A model generated the notes under the pieces. It ran no database searches. It saw only the letters and a program-made list of their open reading frames with translations, and had not been told where the DNA came from. Positions 17,366 to 27,180 of a DNA stretch of 64,000 nt are shown here, piece by piece. Each line of letters begins with the position of its first letter. Position 1 is the first letter of the stretch. Origin of the DNA: Tianweitania populi (GTDB lineage Bacteria; Pseudomonadota; Alphaproteobacteria; Rhizobiales; Rhizobiaceae); the NCBI RefSeq assembly GCF_014652875.1, contig NZ_BMZQ01000001.1, positions 806,001 to 870,000 of the forward strand, written 5' to 3'. The position numbers and the translations under genes are program-made.

Positions 17366-18605
17366 GCCGCTGCATAATCCGCTTGGGCTCACCGCAACAG
17401 ATGCCAAATGGCTTTCGGTCGTCGGCATCGGTGAAGATGGCATCGATGGCTTGTCGCCGCGCGCACGGCAACTAGTGCAGGGCGCCGCCATCGTCATGGG
17501 CGGCCGTCGTCATCTCGCGCTCGCCGCCGAGCTGATCCAGGGCCAAGCACGCGCCTGGCCGGAGCCCTTCGACCCATCCATGCAAGACCTCGTTGCCCTG
17601 CAAGGAAGCAAGGTCTGTGTTCTAGCCTCCGGTGATCCGTTCCAGTTCGGCGTGGGCGCCACGATCGCGCGGGTGATCGATGCCGAAGAGATCGAGGTGA
17701 TGCCCGCACCCTCCGCATTCAGTCTCGCCGCATCCCGGCTGGGCTGGGCCTTGCAGGATATCGAAACACTTTCGCTGCATGGGCGGCCCGTCAATCTCGT
17801 TCGCCCCTTACTGCATCCCGGCCGTCGGATTCTTGCTTTGACGTCGGACGGAAGCGGGCCAGCGACCATCGCCGCGCTGTTAAAGGACAGCGGATTTGGC
17901 ACCTCACGCTTGCATGTTCTTGAAGCGCTCGGTGGTCCGCAGGAGCGTGTGACCTCCTGGACCGCAGGCGAGTCCTTGCCCGCCTTCAACCCGCTCAACG
18001 TCCTCGCCATCGAAGTCGTCGCGAAAAATGACGCCCGCATCCTGCCGCTCGGCTTCGGCTTAGCCGACGACCTGTTCGAGCATGACGGCCAGATCACCAA
18101 ACGCGCCATCCGCGCTGCAACGCTGTCGGCGCTCGCGCCGCGCCGCGGCGAACTCCTATGGGATGTCGGCGCCGGATCCGGTTCGATCGCCATCGAGTGG
18201 ATGTTGGCGCACCCCTCCTTGCGCGCCATTGCCGTGGAACATGAGCCCGAACGCGCCGCCCGCATCCGCCGCAACGCTGCTCACTTCGGCGTGCCGGGCT
18301 TGACGCTGGTGGAGGGTCGCGCCCCGGATGCGCTCGCAGACCTGCCGCAGCCTGACGCGATCTTTGTCGGCGGCGGCGGTTCGGACGCTGGCACGATGGA
18401 CGCCGTAATCGCCGCGCTCAAGCCCGGCGGCCGCCTCGTCGCCAACAGTGTCACGCTTGAAATGGAAGCGGTGTTGCTCGCGCTGCACGCCCAGCACGGC
18501 GGCGAACTCACGCAATTCGCCGTGACACGGGCATCCGCGATCGGCTCCATGAGCGGCTGGCGCCCGGCCATGCCGGTCGTGCAATGGTCATGGGTGAAGC
18601 CATGA
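17364..18605 (+). CDS. cobL: Precorrin-6Y C5,15-methyltransferase (decarboxylating)
   Basis: 413 aa fusion of two domains, the same length as the Pseudomonas denitrificans protein. The N-terminal CbiE-like methyltransferase begins WLSVVGIGEDGIDGLSPRA. The C-terminal CbiT-like domain has GELLWDVGAGSGSIAIEWML near residue 263. The start at 17364 shares the CATG with divergent cobK. The stop overlaps the cobE start (ATGA). Confidence 0.95.
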   Translation: MPLHNPLGLTATDAKWLSVVGIGEDGIDGLSPRARQLVQGAAIVMGGRRHLALAAELIQGQARAWPEPFDPSMQDLVALQGSKVCVLASGDPFQFGVGATIARVIDAEEIEVMPAPSAFSLAASRLGWALQDIETLSLHGRPVNLVRPLLHPGRRILALTSDGSGPATIAALLKDSGFGTSRLHVLEALGGPQERVTSWTAGESLPAFNPLNVLAIEVVAKNDARILPLGFGLADDLFEHDGQITKRAIRAATLSALAPRRGELLWDVGAGSGSIAIEWMLAHPSLRAIAVEHEPERAARIRRNAAHFGVPGLTLVEGRAPDALADLPQPDAIFVGGGGSDAGTMDAVIAALKPGGRLVANSVTLEMEAVLLALHAQHGGELTQFAVTRASAIGSMSGWRPAMPVVQWSWVKP

Positions 18606-18985
18606 TGGTCGCTGGCCTCGGCTGCACGAAAGATACTCGCGCCATGGTCGTGCTCGCCGTGCTCGATACGGCCTTGGAAGCGCATGGCCTAACGCGTGAT
18701 GGCCTCGCTTTGCTGTCGACTGTGCCGGGCAAAAGCGACGAACCCGGCCTGATCGAAGCGGCCGAAATCCTCGGCATTCCCTTGGCCGTGCCGAGTGATG
18801 CTCAACTGAAAGCAGCGGACGCCGGGGGTCTGACCCGTAGCGATGCCTCGCTGGCCGCAACCGGCCTCGGCTCGGCCAGCGAAGCCGCTGCCTTGGCAAG
18901 CTGCGGCGCCGATGCGCGCCTGCTTGGGCCACGCTTGGTACAAGACGGCGTGACCTGCGCGCTCGCTGTCCGCGGAGTGGATTGA
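18602..18985 (+). CDS. cobE: CobE, CbiG C-terminal-domain protein
   Basis: 127 aa, consisting only of the CbiG C-terminal domain ([20 protein letters not shown] ... [22 protein letters not shown]). CobE is required in the aerobic pathway around precorrin-5/precorrin-8 handling, but its exact chemistry is not settled. The ATG at 18602 overlaps the cobL stop by 4 bp and the gene overlaps cobM by 4 bp. Confidence 0.9.
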   Translation: MMVAGLGCTKDTRAMVVLAVLDTALEAHGLTRDGLALLSTVPGKSDEPGLIEAAEILGIPLAVPSDAQLKAADAGGLTRSDASLAATGLGSASEAAALASCGADARLLGPRLVQDGVTCALAVRGVD

Positions 18986-19749
18986 TGACTGTGCATTTCA
19001 TCGGCGCCGGACCTGGCGCGCCGGACCTCATCACGGTGCGTGGCCGCGATCTTATTGCGCGCTGCCCGGTCTGCCTCTACGCCGGTTCGATCGTGCCGAA
19101 AGCGCTTCTCGAATACTGCCCCACTGACGCCCGCATCGTCGACACCGCACCCATGTCGCTCGACGAGATCGAGGCAGAATATGCCAGCACTCACGCCGAC
19201 GGCCATGATGTCGCCCGCCTTCATTCCGGCGATCTCTCCGTCTGGAGCGCGGTCGCCGAACAGATCCGCCGCCTCACAAAGCTCGGCATCGACTACACGC
19301 TGACCCCCGGCGTCCCATCCTTCGCCGCTGCTGCTGCTGCCCTTAAGCGCGAGCTGACCATCCCGGAGGTCGCGCAAAGCCTTGTGCTGACCCGCGTATC
19401 CGGCCGCGCCTCGGCCATGCCCGCCAGTGAAAACCTCGCTGCTTTCGGCGCGACCGGCGCAACGCTTGCGATCCACCTCGCCATCCACGCGCTCGACCGC
19501 GTCGTCGCCGACCTCACGCCGCTCTATGGCGCAGATTGCCCCGTTGCCATCGTGGTGCGCGCGACTTGGCCGGAAGAGCGCATCCTGCGCGGCACCCTCA
19601 GCACGATCGAAGCCCAGGTCGCCGCCGATCCAATCGACCGCACGGCGCTGATCTTCGTCGGCCCCGGCTTGGGCGCAGAAGATTTTCGCGAAAGCTCGCT
19701 CTACGATCCCGCCTATCAGCGCCGCTTCCGGGGGCGCGACAGCCTATGA
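18982..19749 (+). CDS. cobM: Precorrin-4 C11-methyltransferase
   Basis: 255 aa SAM methyltransferase. [24 protein letters not shown] is the typical CobM/CbiF start; [15 protein letters not shown] near residue 34 and [14 protein letters not shown] near residue 79 are conserved. It overlaps cobE and cobA by 4 bp. Confidence 0.95.
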   Translation: MMTVHFIGAGPGAPDLITVRGRDLIARCPVCLYAGSIVPKALLEYCPTDARIVDTAPMSLDEIEAEYASTHADGHDVARLHSGDLSVWSAVAEQIRRLTKLGIDYTLTPGVPSFAAAAAALKRELTIPEVAQSLVLTRVSGRASAMPASENLAAFGATGATLAIHLAIHALDRVVADLTPLYGADCPVAIVVRATWPEERILRGTLSTIEAQVAADPIDRTALIFVGPGLGAEDFRESSLYDPAYQRRFRGRDSL

Positions 19750-20549
19750 GCCTAGTCGAAACCCTCGCGCGGCTTGATGTGCAGGTGCCGTCCTTCGAGC
19801 CCGGCCATGTCTGGCTGGCAGGCGCCGGCCCCGGCCATCTGGCCGGCCTGACGCTGGAAGTCGTGGCCGCCATCGGCCAAGCCGATGCCATCGTTTATGA
19901 CGCGCTGGTGGATGCCGCCGTTCTCAAAGCCGCGCCGCAAGCCGAAAGGCATTATGTCGGCAAACGCGCCGGCCAGCCTTCCGCTAGCCAAAGCTTCATC
20001 AATGAGTTGATCGTGAGGTTGGCGCGGGAGAACAAGCGCGTGCTCCGGCTCAAGGGTGGCGATCCCAACGTGTTCGGGCGCGGCGGCGAGGAAGCCTCGG
20101 CGCTCAGCGCGGTGGGCGTTCCTTTCCGCTTCTTGCCGGGCGTCACATCCGCCTTCGCCGCGCTCGCTGCCGCTGGAATGCCGGCCACGCTGCGCGGCGT
20201 GAACAAGGCGATCATCCTCGCCACAGGTCACGGCATTGACGATCAGGATCATCTCGACTGGGCCTCGCTTACCCGCACCGGTCAGCCCATCGTGGTTTAC
20301 ATGGGCATGAGCAATCTGCCGATCATCGTTGCGGGCCTGCGCGACGGCGGGCTTGCGGATACCACGCCGGTTGCCGTCATTCAGGGGGCGACCACTGTCA
20401 AGGAACGTCTGCTGGTCTCCGAACTCGCCCAAGTGGATGCCGATGTGCGCGCCGCCGGCATCGTGCCGCCGGCGTTGATTGTGGTGGGCGAGATCGTGCG
20501 CCATCGCCATGCGCTGGGCTCGCTCATGCGCGAGGTGATCCTGCCATGA
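19746..20549 (+). CDS. cobA: Uroporphyrinogen-III C-methyltransferase (SUMT)
   Basis: 267 aa. It methylates uroporphyrinogen III at C2 and C7 to precorrin-2, the branch point from haem. [20 protein letters not shown] near residue 24, [17 protein letters not shown] near residue 100 and [10 protein letters not shown] near residue 182 are SUMT motifs. The ATG at 19746 overlaps the cobM stop. A longer in-frame reading upstream lies inside cobM and is rejected. The committing enzyme is thus placed mid-operon. Confidence 0.95.
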   Translation: MSLVETLARLDVQVPSFEPGHVWLAGAGPGHLAGLTLEVVAAIGQADAIVYDALVDAAVLKAAPQAERHYVGKRAGQPSASQSFINELIVRLARENKRVLRLKGGDPNVFGRGGEEASALSAVGVPFRFLPGVTSAFAALAAAGMPATLRGVNKAIILATGHGIDDQDHLDWASLTRTGQPIVVYMGMSNLPIIVAGLRDGGLADTTPVAVIQGATTVKERLLVSELAQVDADVRAAGIVPPALIVVGEIVRHRHALGSLMREVILP

Positions 20550-21859
20550 GCGCGCGCGGTTTGATCATCGGCGCGCCGCGCTCCGGCTCGGGAAAAACCA
20601 GCGTCACCATCGGCCTGATGCGGGCGCTGGCACGACGCGGCCATACGGTTCGCGGCGGCAAGTCCGGCCCTGACTATATCGATCCCGGCTTCCACCACGC
20701 CGCCACAGGCCAGCCCGGCGTCAATCTCGATAGCTGGGCCATGATGCCCGATCTGCTCGACCATCTTATCAGCGACCAGGCGCAAGCCTCTGATTTTCTG
20801 GTTGTTGAAAGCGCGATGGGCCTGTTTGACGGCATTCGCTCCGAACCCGGACGCTCCGGCGCTGCCGCCGAACTCGCGCGGCGTTACAGCCTGCCGACGC
20901 TGCTGGTCCTCGACATCTCTGGCCAGTCCGTCACGTCCGCGGCGGTCGCCCATGGCTTCGCGACCTTCGATCCTCAGGTGCGGATCGGTGGTGTCGTCCT
21001 CAATCAGGTCGCAAGCGCCCGGCACGAGGATCAGGCCCGCGCGGCCATCGAAGCGCGCGGCATTCTGGTCGTGGGCGCAGTCTATCGCAACCCGGACATG
21101 GCCCTGCCGGAACGCCATCTCGGCCTCGTTCAAGCCAGCGAGCACGAGGCGCTGGAGGCCTTTATCGAACGTCTCGCCGACACGATGGAGAAGAGCCTCG
21201 ACCTTGAGGCGGTGATCCGGCTGGCCCAGCCGGTCAGCGCCGGCGCCGGCGCGATCACCCGCGCCTTGCCGCCGCCCGGCCAGCGCATCGCACTTGCCTC
21301 GGATGCGGCCTTCACCTTCGTTTATCCGCATGTGTCGCGTTTGTGGCGCGAGGCGGGCGCGGAGATCGTGCCGTTCTCGCCCCTGGCCGATCAAGCGCCG
21401 GACGAAAGCTGCGACACCTGCTGGCTTCCCGGCGGCTATCCCGAGCTCCATGCCGGTCGGCTCGCGGCATCGGAACACTTCAAGGCTGGCCTGCGCCGCT
21501 TTGCCGAAACGCGCGCCGTGCATGGCGAATGCGGTGGCTTCATGGTGTTGGGGCAGGCGTTGGAGGATGCCGACGGCGTCACGCACCACATGGCCGGCCT
21601 GCTTGGCCACGCGACCAGTTACGCCAAGCGTAAGCTCAATCTCGGCTACCGGCAGGCGGTGCTGCAAGCCGACTGCCCAGTCGGGCGCGCCGGCGACGCC
21701 GTGCGCGGTCATGAATTCCACTATTCCCGCGTGATCGATCCCGGCCATGACGAGCCGCTGGCACAGCTCGCCGACGGCATCGGCAACGCGCTCGGACTTT
21801 CCGGCGCACGGCGCGGCCACGTGTCCGGCACCTATTTCCACGCGATTGCGCGCGCATGA
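20546..21859 (+). CDS. cobB: Hydrogenobyrinic acid a,c-diamide synthase
   Basis: 437 aa glutamine- and ATP-dependent amidase acting on side chains a and c. The P-loop IIGAPRSGSGKTSVTIGLMRAL is at residue 7; the glutaminase nucleophile is in HGECGGFMVLG near residue 328; the C-terminal GHVSGTYFHA supplies the catalytic His. It overlaps cobA and cobS by 4 bp. Confidence 0.95.
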   Translation: MSARGLIIGAPRSGSGKTSVTIGLMRALARRGHTVRGGKSGPDYIDPGFHHAATGQPGVNLDSWAMMPDLLDHLISDQAQASDFLVVESAMGLFDGIRSEPGRSGAAAELARRYSLPTLLVLDISGQSVTSAAVAHGFATFDPQVRIGGVVLNQVASARHEDQARAAIEARGILVVGAVYRNPDMALPERHLGLVQASEHEALEAFIERLADTMEKSLDLEAVIRLAQPVSAGAGAITRALPPPGQRIALASDAAFTFVYPHVSRLWREAGAEIVPFSPLADQAPDESCDTCWLPGGYPELHAGRLAASEHFKAGLRRFAETRAVHGECGGFMVLGQALEDADGVTHHMAGLLGHATSYAKRKLNLGYRQAVLQADCPVGRAGDAVRGHEFHYSRVIDPGHDEPLAQLADGIGNALGLSGARRGHVSGTYFHAIARA

Positions 21860-22632
21860 AGATGGGGTCGGGCAGGGATCGTGACTGGCTGGGCGAAATC
21901 TACGCCTGCCTCGGCTTCTTCACGCGCCTGCCGATGCCGGCCTACCGTCTGGCGCCCGATGGTTTTGGCCGCGCCCTGTGGGCCGCGCCGCTCGCCGGGC
22001 TTGTTCCCGCTCTTGCCGCGACACTTACCCTGACGGTCGGCCACGCCTTCGACCTGCCGCCGCTCGCTTCAGCCGGGCTGGCGCTCGTCGTGCTGCTCCT
22101 GATTACCGGCGCGCTGCATGAGGACGGCCTGTCGGACGTCGCGGACGGGTTCGGCGGCGGCTCCACGCGCGAGCGCAAGCTCGGGATCATGAAGGACAGC
22201 CGCATCGGCACCTACGGCGTTGCCGCGCTCGTGCTTTCGCTGCTGCTGCGCGCGAGCCTGATGGCCGCACTCGTACCCTATGGCTTCTGGATCATGCTCG
22301 GCGTGCTGATCGCCGCGCATTGTTCGTCACGAGCCTTGCTGCCTTACACCATGCACACGCTGCCGAACGCGCGCGCCAACGGCGTGTCCGCTGGCGTCGG
22401 CCTGGTGCCGAAGGAAAGCGCTACACTGGCGCTGCTAATCGGCGTCGTCGCGCTGGCGCCGCTCGGGTTCGGCCACGCCATCCTTGCCGCCGTCCTCCTC
22501 GCCGTGGTCATCATCACCCTGCACACATTGGCGCTGAAGCAGATCGGCGGCCAGACCGGCGATGTGCTTGGTGCGATCCAGCAGGCCGGCGAGGTCACCG
22601 TGCTGATTGTTGCCGTCGCCGCGCTCAACTAA
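21856..22632 (+). CDS. cobS: Adenosylcobinamide-GDP ribazoletransferase (cobalamin synthase)
   Basis: 258 aa polytopic membrane enzyme (CobV in Pseudomonas denitrificans naming) that joins alpha-ribazole to AdoCbi-GDP. The acidic motif GALHEDGLSDVADGFGGG near residue 86 and KDSRIGTYG near residue 114 are the catalytic signature. About six hydrophobic segments are seen. Note that this is not the cobaltochelatase subunit also called CobS. Confidence 0.95.
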   Translation: MKMGSGRDRDWLGEIYACLGFFTRLPMPAYRLAPDGFGRALWAAPLAGLVPALAATLTLTVGHAFDLPPLASAGLALVVLLLITGALHEDGLSDVADGFGGGSTRERKLGIMKDSRIGTYGVAALVLSLLLRASLMAALVPYGFWIMLGVLIAAHCSSRALLPYTMHTLPNARANGVSAGVGLVPKESATLALLIGVVALAPLGFGHAILAAVLLAVVIITLHTLALKQIGGQTGDVLGAIQQAGEVTVLIVAVAALN

Positions 22633-22642
22633 AGATGCCCCG

Positions 22643-23656
22643 ATGACCCACTTCACCTCTATCGACCAGCTCCGCACCGCCTGCCGCGATCTGCCGGCGC
22701 CAGATGACACCTCGGCTGAACAAGCGCGCGATCGTCAGGGCATTCTCACCAAGCCACCTGGCAGCCTCGGAAAGCTGGAGGAGCTAGCGGTCTGGCTAGC
22801 CAGCTGGCAAGGTCGCGAAAAGCCGAAGCTCGATCGCGTCGAGGTCTTCGTGTTTGCCGGCTCGCACGGCGTCACCAATCGCGGCGTGTCTGCCTTTCCG
22901 GCGGAAGTCACGGCGCAGATGGTCGCCAACTTTGAACACGGGGGTGCTGCCATCAACCAGCTTGCGCGACAGGCCGGCGCGAACCTCACGGTCATCCCGC
23001 TCGACATCGACCAGCCTACCGTCGACTTCACCATCGCGCCCGCCATGGATGAGCAGGCGTTCCTCGATGCGGTGAATATCGGCTACGAGGCGGTAAAGGA
23101 TCGGCCAGACCTGGTCGTACTCGGCGAAATGGGCATCGGCAACACCACCGTCGCCGCCGCTTTGTCCTGCGCGTTGCTGGGCGGCGAGGGCGCGGATTGG
23201 GTCGGGCGCGGCACAGGCGTTGATGATGAGGGCCTTCAGCGCAAGGCATCCGCCGTCGACGATGCGAAGACTTGCCACGGCAACGCGCTTAGCGATCCGC
23301 TAGAAGCGCTGCGCCGCGTCGGCGGCCGCGAACTGGCCGCCATGTTCGGCGCGATCCTCGCTGCGCGGCACGCCCAAGTCCCCGTGCTGCTCGACGGCTT
23401 CGTGTCCACCGCCGCAGCCTTGCCGCTCGCCAAGCTCGACCCGAACGGGCTCGCGCATACCTGGGCTGCCCATGTCTCCGCCGAAGCCGGTCACCGCCGC
23501 CTGCTCGACGCGTTGCAGATGAAGCCGCTGCTCGATCTCGGCATGAGGCTCGGCGAAGCGTCCGGCGCATGTCTCGCGGTCAACATCCTGCGCGGCGCGA
23601 TTGCCTGCCACAACGGCATGGCGACCTTCGCCGAAGCCGGCGTGTCGGACGGCTAG
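22643..23656 (+). CDS. cobT: Nicotinate-nucleotide-dimethylbenzimidazole phosphoribosyltransferase
   Basis: 337 aa (CobU in Pseudomonas denitrificans naming). It makes alpha-ribazole phosphate for the lower ligand. TKPPGSLGKLEELAVW near residue 37 and GEMGIGNTTVAAAL near residue 164 are conserved, and the catalytic Glu is expected in the C-terminal part. The start MTHFTSIDQL at 22643 lies 10 bp after the cobS stop. The DMB synthase BluB that feeds it is not in the window. Confidence 0.95.
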   Translation: MTHFTSIDQLRTACRDLPAPDDTSAEQARDRQGILTKPPGSLGKLEELAVWLASWQGREKPKLDRVEVFVFAGSHGVTNRGVSAFPAEVTAQMVANFEHGGAAINQLARQAGANLTVIPLDIDQPTVDFTIAPAMDEQAFLDAVNIGYEAVKDRPDLVVLGEMGIGNTTVAAALSCALLGGEGADWVGRGTGVDDEGLQRKASAVDDAKTCHGNALSDPLEALRRVGGRELAAMFGAILAARHAQVPVLLDGFVSTAAALPLAKLDPNGLAHTWAAHVSAEAGHRRLLDALQMKPLLDLGMRLGEASGACLAVNILRGAIACHNGMATFAEAGVSDG

Positions 23657-23659
23657 ATC

Positions 23660-24418
23660 ATGCGCAAGCTTCTTGTGATCGGCATTGGCACCGGCAATCC
23701 CGAGCACATGACCGTGCAGGCGATCAACGCGCTAAACCGCGCCGATGTCGTGCTGATCCCGCGCAAGGGCGAGGCCAAGGATGATCTCGCCGAGGTCCGG
23801 CGCCAGATCTGCGCGCGCTTCATCACGGATGCAAGAACTCGAATTGTCGAGTTCGACCTGCCGGTGCGCGACCAGTCCGGCGAGTACCGGCAGGGGGTTG
23901 ACGACTGGCATCACGCCATCGCCGAAACCTATGCTGATCTGCTGGCAACGCATACGGCGGAAGATGGCGCTGCGGCCTTCCTCGTCTGGGGCGATCCTTC
24001 GCTCTACGACAGCACATTGCGGATCATCGAGCGGCTGGAGCGTGCTGCGCCCTTCGACCTCGCCATTGAAGTCGTGCCCGGCATCACGAGCATTCAGCAG
24101 CTCTGCGCCAGCCACCGCATTCCCTTGAACAGAATCGGTGACCCCGTTGTCATCACCACTGGCCGCCGTCTGCGCGATGGTTTCCCGGTCGGCGCCGACA
24201 CCGCCGTCGTGATGCTCGATGGCGAATGCTCCTTCCGCCATCTGGATGTGGCCGACTTCCGGATCTACTGGGGCGCCTATCTCGGCACGGCTGACGAGTT
24301 GCTGATCGAGGGACTGCTCTCCGACGTTGCCGACGAGATCGTCGCGCGCCGCGAACAGGCCCGCGCGGCGCACGGCTGGATCATGGACACCTATATTCTG
24401 CGGCGGATGGCCGGCTGA
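23660..24418 (+). CDS. cobF: Precorrin-6A synthase (deacetylating), precorrin-5 C1-methyltransferase
   Basis: 252 aa, found only in the aerobic pathway. It methylates C1 with loss of acetate. MRKLLVIGIGTGNPEHMTVQAINAL is the SAM-loop start; FLVWGDPSLYDSTLRI near residue 107 and VVPGITSIQQLCASHRIPLN near residue 137 are typical. It is the last gene of the rightward operon, 3 bp after cobT, and meets hmuV tail-to-tail with 3 bp between stops. Confidence 0.95.
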   Translation: MRKLLVIGIGTGNPEHMTVQAINALNRADVVLIPRKGEAKDDLAEVRRQICARFITDARTRIVEFDLPVRDQSGEYRQGVDDWHHAIAETYADLLATHTAEDGAAAFLVWGDPSLYDSTLRIIERLERAAPFDLAIEVVPGITSIQQLCASHRIPLNRIGDPVVITTGRRLRDGFPVGADTAVVMLDGECSFRHLDVADFRIYWGAYLGTADELLIEGLLSDVADEIVARREQARAAHGWIMDTYILRRMAG

Positions 24419-24421
24419 TCC

Positions 24422-25228
24422 TCAGGCGTGCAGCGCCGACTGCGGCAGCACAAACGGCATTCCAGCCGGTGGCACGGCACCGACCCGCAGCGCACAGCCG
24501 AACACGTCCTCGATTAGCTCGTCCTGCAGCACCGCACTCGGCGCGCCTGAAGCTGCCACCTGTCCCTGCCGCATCACCGTGACCTGATCGGCGAACATCG
24601 CCGTCAGATTGAGGTCATGCAAGATGGCGATCACGCCGCCGCCATCAGCCGCAAAATCTCTGGCGATCTTCATGATCACCAGCTGGTGGCGGATGTCGAG
24701 GCTCGACACGGGCTCATCGAGCAGCAGATAGCGCGGCATGCCGTCCAGCACCGGCGTCCAGACCTGGCACAGGACGCGCGCCAGCTGCACCCTCTGCTGT
24801 TCGCCACCGGAAAGCTCCTGATAGAAGCGCCCTGCAAAACCCTCCAGATCGACGCGCTCCAGAGCCATCTCTGGCAGATGCTCGACCTCATTCGCGCGCA
24901 CGCCGGATCGACCATTGAGCAGCCCAAGCCGCACGATCTCGCGCACCGTGTAAGGAAATGACAGCGTCGTGGATTGCGGCAGCACCGCGCGCATGGATGC
25001 GGCCTGCCACGGCTTCATCACGCCAAGATCGTGGCCGTTGATCGTGACCGTGCCGGAAAACGCGACATCGCCGCAGATCGCGCGCAAGAAGGTCGTCTTG
25101 CCCGAGCCGTTCGGCCCTACGATCGCCGTCACCTTGCCCGCCGGCGCTTGCAGGGACGCATCGCGGATGATCGCGCGCCCACCAAGCGACACGCCCACAT
25201 TGCGCGCTTCGATCATGGGCGCGCTCAT
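24422..25228 (-). CDS. hmuV: Haem ABC transporter ATP-binding protein
   Basis: 268 aa. Walker A GPNGSGKTTFLRAI is near residue 35, the signature LSGGEQQR near residue 135 and Walker B YLLLDEP near residue 159. The family is shared by haem, siderophore and B12 importers; linkage to hmuS makes haem the best substrate. MSAPMIEARNVGVSLGG at 25228 is chosen as start because it overlaps the hmuU stop by 4 bp; an upstream extension lies within hmuU. Confidence 0.9.
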   Translation of the reverse strand: MSAPMIEARNVGVSLGGRAIIRDASLQAPAGKVTAIVGPNGSGKTTFLRAICGDVAFSGTVTINGHDLGVMKPWQAASMRAVLPQSTTLSFPYTVREIVRLGLLNGRSGVRANEVEHLPEMALERVDLEGFAGRFYQELSGGEQQRVQLARVLCQVWTPVLDGMPRYLLLDEPVSSLDIRHQLVIMKIARDFAADGGGVIAILHDLNLTAMFADQVTVMRQGQVAASGAPSAVLQDELIEDVFGCALRVGAVPPAGMPFVLPQSALHA

Positions 25229-26313
25229 AGGTCGAGCACTCCGCGGCTGCGCAACAGGATCCACAGGAAGAAGGGTGCGCCGAACGCTGCCGTCACGATG
25301 CCGATCGGCAGTTCCGCCGGCGCCACGATCGTGCGGCTCACCGCATCCGCCAAAAGAAGGAGTGCGGCTCCCAGCAGCGCCGAAGCCGGCAGCAGGTAGC
25401 GGTGTGAAGGGCCGATCGACAGGCGCAGCAGATGCGGCACCACGATGCCGATAAAGCCGATGCCGCCGCTGACCGCCACGGACGAGCCAACGGCTGCCGC
25501 TACTGCAACGATCGCGATGTTCTTGAAGCGTTGCACAGGGACGCCAAGATGGTTCGCCGCCGCTTCGCCCAGCGCCATCGCATCAAGGCTGCGTGCTAGA
25601 AATGGCGTTGCTGCAAGCGCGAGTACGATGATCGGTGTCGTTGCCGCGATCTTGGTCCAGGTCGCACCAGCCAGCGAACCCAGTCCCCAGAAGGTCAGGT
25701 CGCGCAGTTGTCGATCATCGGCCCAGAAGATCAGCAGGCCCATGAACGCGCCGGCCAAGGCGGCGATTGCAATGCCCGCCAGCAGCATGGTTGCCACCGA
25801 TGTCTGGCCCTGACGTGTCGCCACGCGGTAAAGCACGATGGTCGATGCAAGGCTGCCAAAGAAGGCGGCGACGGGCAGGGCATAGATGCCGAGCCAGGAG
25901 AGCACCGGCGCAATCATCCCGCCACCGAGCACGATCACGATCACCGCGCCAAGGCTGGCGCCAGTGGACACGCCGATCAGGCCGGGATCGGCCAACGGGT
26001 TGCGGAACAGTCCCTGCATCACCGCGCCGGAAACGGCCAGTGACGCGCCAACCAGGATGCCGAGCAGCATGCGCGGCAGGCGGATATCCTCGATGATCAG
26101 CCGGTCGCGCGCCGACACCGCGCCATCACCGCTGATCCAATGCCAGACGACGGCCGCAGCAGAAGCATCCGAGCTGCCCCAGCCCAGGCTGAAGATCGCA
26201 ACGCCCGCCAGCACGGCCAGGAGCAGGAGGATCACCAGCCGCGCGCGCGCCGAGCGATCGCCGGCTGGCACTGATCGGCGCGTTGCGCCCATGTCGGCGG
26301 TCATCGCAGTCAC
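25225..26313 (-). CDS. hmuU: Haem ABC transporter permease
   Basis: 362 aa FecCD-family permease with about nine to ten membrane segments. The motif GAVMQGLFRNPLADPGLIGVSTGASLGAV near residue 95 and GFIGIVVPHLLR near residue 285 are hallmarks. The start overlaps the hmuT stop by 4 bp. It would form the membrane channel energised by HmuV. Confidence 0.92.
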   Translation of the reverse strand: MTAMTADMGATRRSVPAGDRSARARLVILLLLAVLAGVAIFSLGWGSSDASAAAVVWHWISGDGAVSARDRLIIEDIRLPRMLLGILVGASLAVSGAVMQGLFRNPLADPGLIGVSTGASLGAVIVIVLGGGMIAPVLSWLGIYALPVAAFFGSLASTIVLYRVATRQGQTSVATMLLAGIAIAALAGAFMGLLIFWADDRQLRDLTFWGLGSLAGATWTKIAATTPIIVLALAATPFLARSLDAMALGEAAANHLGVPVQRFKNIAIVAVAAAVGSSVAVSGGIGFIGIVVPHLLRLSIGPSHRYLLPASALLGAALLLLADAVSRTIVAPAELPIGIVTAAFGAPFFLWILLRSRGVLDL

Positions 26314-27173
26314 GGCTTGGCCAGCGCCGCCGCCAGATCGCGAACCGCACCGGCCGTGCGCGGGCCGAAGCCGATCAGATAGGTTCCTTCCATGCGGATC
26401 ACCTTCTTCGTCTTGCCAGCTGGCGTTTCGGCCAGTGCCGGATGGCTGAACAGCTGCTCGTCGGACGCGCCATGGTCGCCGCGATCCATCATCAGAATCA
26501 CATCCGGTGCTGCCGTGATGATCGCTTCGTCGGTGACCTGCTTGTAGCCCTTGAAGGCGCTCATGACGTTTTCGGCGCCCGCCATGGCGATGATGCCATC
26601 GGCAGCCGTACCTTGGCCGGAGGCCATGATCTTGCCGCCGGGCGCCGAGAGGATGAAGAGCACGCGCTTCTTCTCCTTCGCTTCAGCTGCCGTCTTTTCG
26701 GCAGACGCGATCTCGGCGTCGAGCTTGGCAGCCAGCGCCTCGGCTTTCGCATCGACGCCCAGCGCATGGCCAACAGCCTTCACCTTATCGACAATGCCTT
26801 CGCGGCTGAAACGATCGGGAATGCCGACCAGAGGGACCGACGCCTTCTTCAAGACCTCGATCGCTTCCGGCGGGCCGCTGCCGTTGAGAAGCAGGATTGC
26901 ATCGGGATCAACCGACATCACCCCTTCGGTCGGCAGTTGGCGCATATAGCCAATATCCGGCAGCGTCAGCGCCTCTTGCGGGTATAGGCTGGTCGAATCG
27001 CGCGCGACCAGCCGCTTTTGCTCGCCAAGCTCATACACGATTTCGGTGATCGACCCGCCAACGGCCACGACGCGCTGGGCGTTCGGCACCGTTTCGACTT
27101 CGGTGGCATGAGTAGCCGGCGGCGTGCTGACAAAGGCAAGCAGGGCAAGCGCGGTTAGAGAAAACGAACGCAT
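26310..27173 (-). CDS. hmuT: Periplasmic haem-binding protein
   Basis: 287 aa with an N-terminal signal peptide (MRSFSLTALALLAFVSTPPATHA). The type III binding-protein core is NAQRVVAVGGSITEIVYELG followed by RDSTSLYPQEALTLPDIGYMRQL and a central helix. The ATG at 27173 is preferred over a GTG one codon earlier because GAGG lies 5 bases upstream. It lies 7 bp after the hmuS stop. Confidence 0.9.
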   Translation of the reverse strand: MRSFSLTALALLAFVSTPPATHATEVETVPNAQRVVAVGGSITEIVYELGEQKRLVARDSTSLYPQEALTLPDIGYMRQLPTEGVMSVDPDAILLLNGSGPPEAIEVLKKASVPLVGIPDRFSREGIVDKVKAVGHALGVDAKAEALAAKLDAEIASAEKTAAEAKEKKRVLFILSAPGGKIMASGQGTAADGIIAMAGAENVMSAFKGYKQVTDEAIITAAPDVILMMDRGDHGASDEQLFSHPALAETPAGKTKKVIRMEGTYLIGFGPRTAGAVRDLAAALAKP

Positions 27174-27180
27174 CACGACC

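Noticed and set aside
20381-21841. 486-codon minus-strand frame opposite cobB
   Set aside because: Antisense shadow; cobB carries the P-loop and the glutaminase Cys in the expected order.
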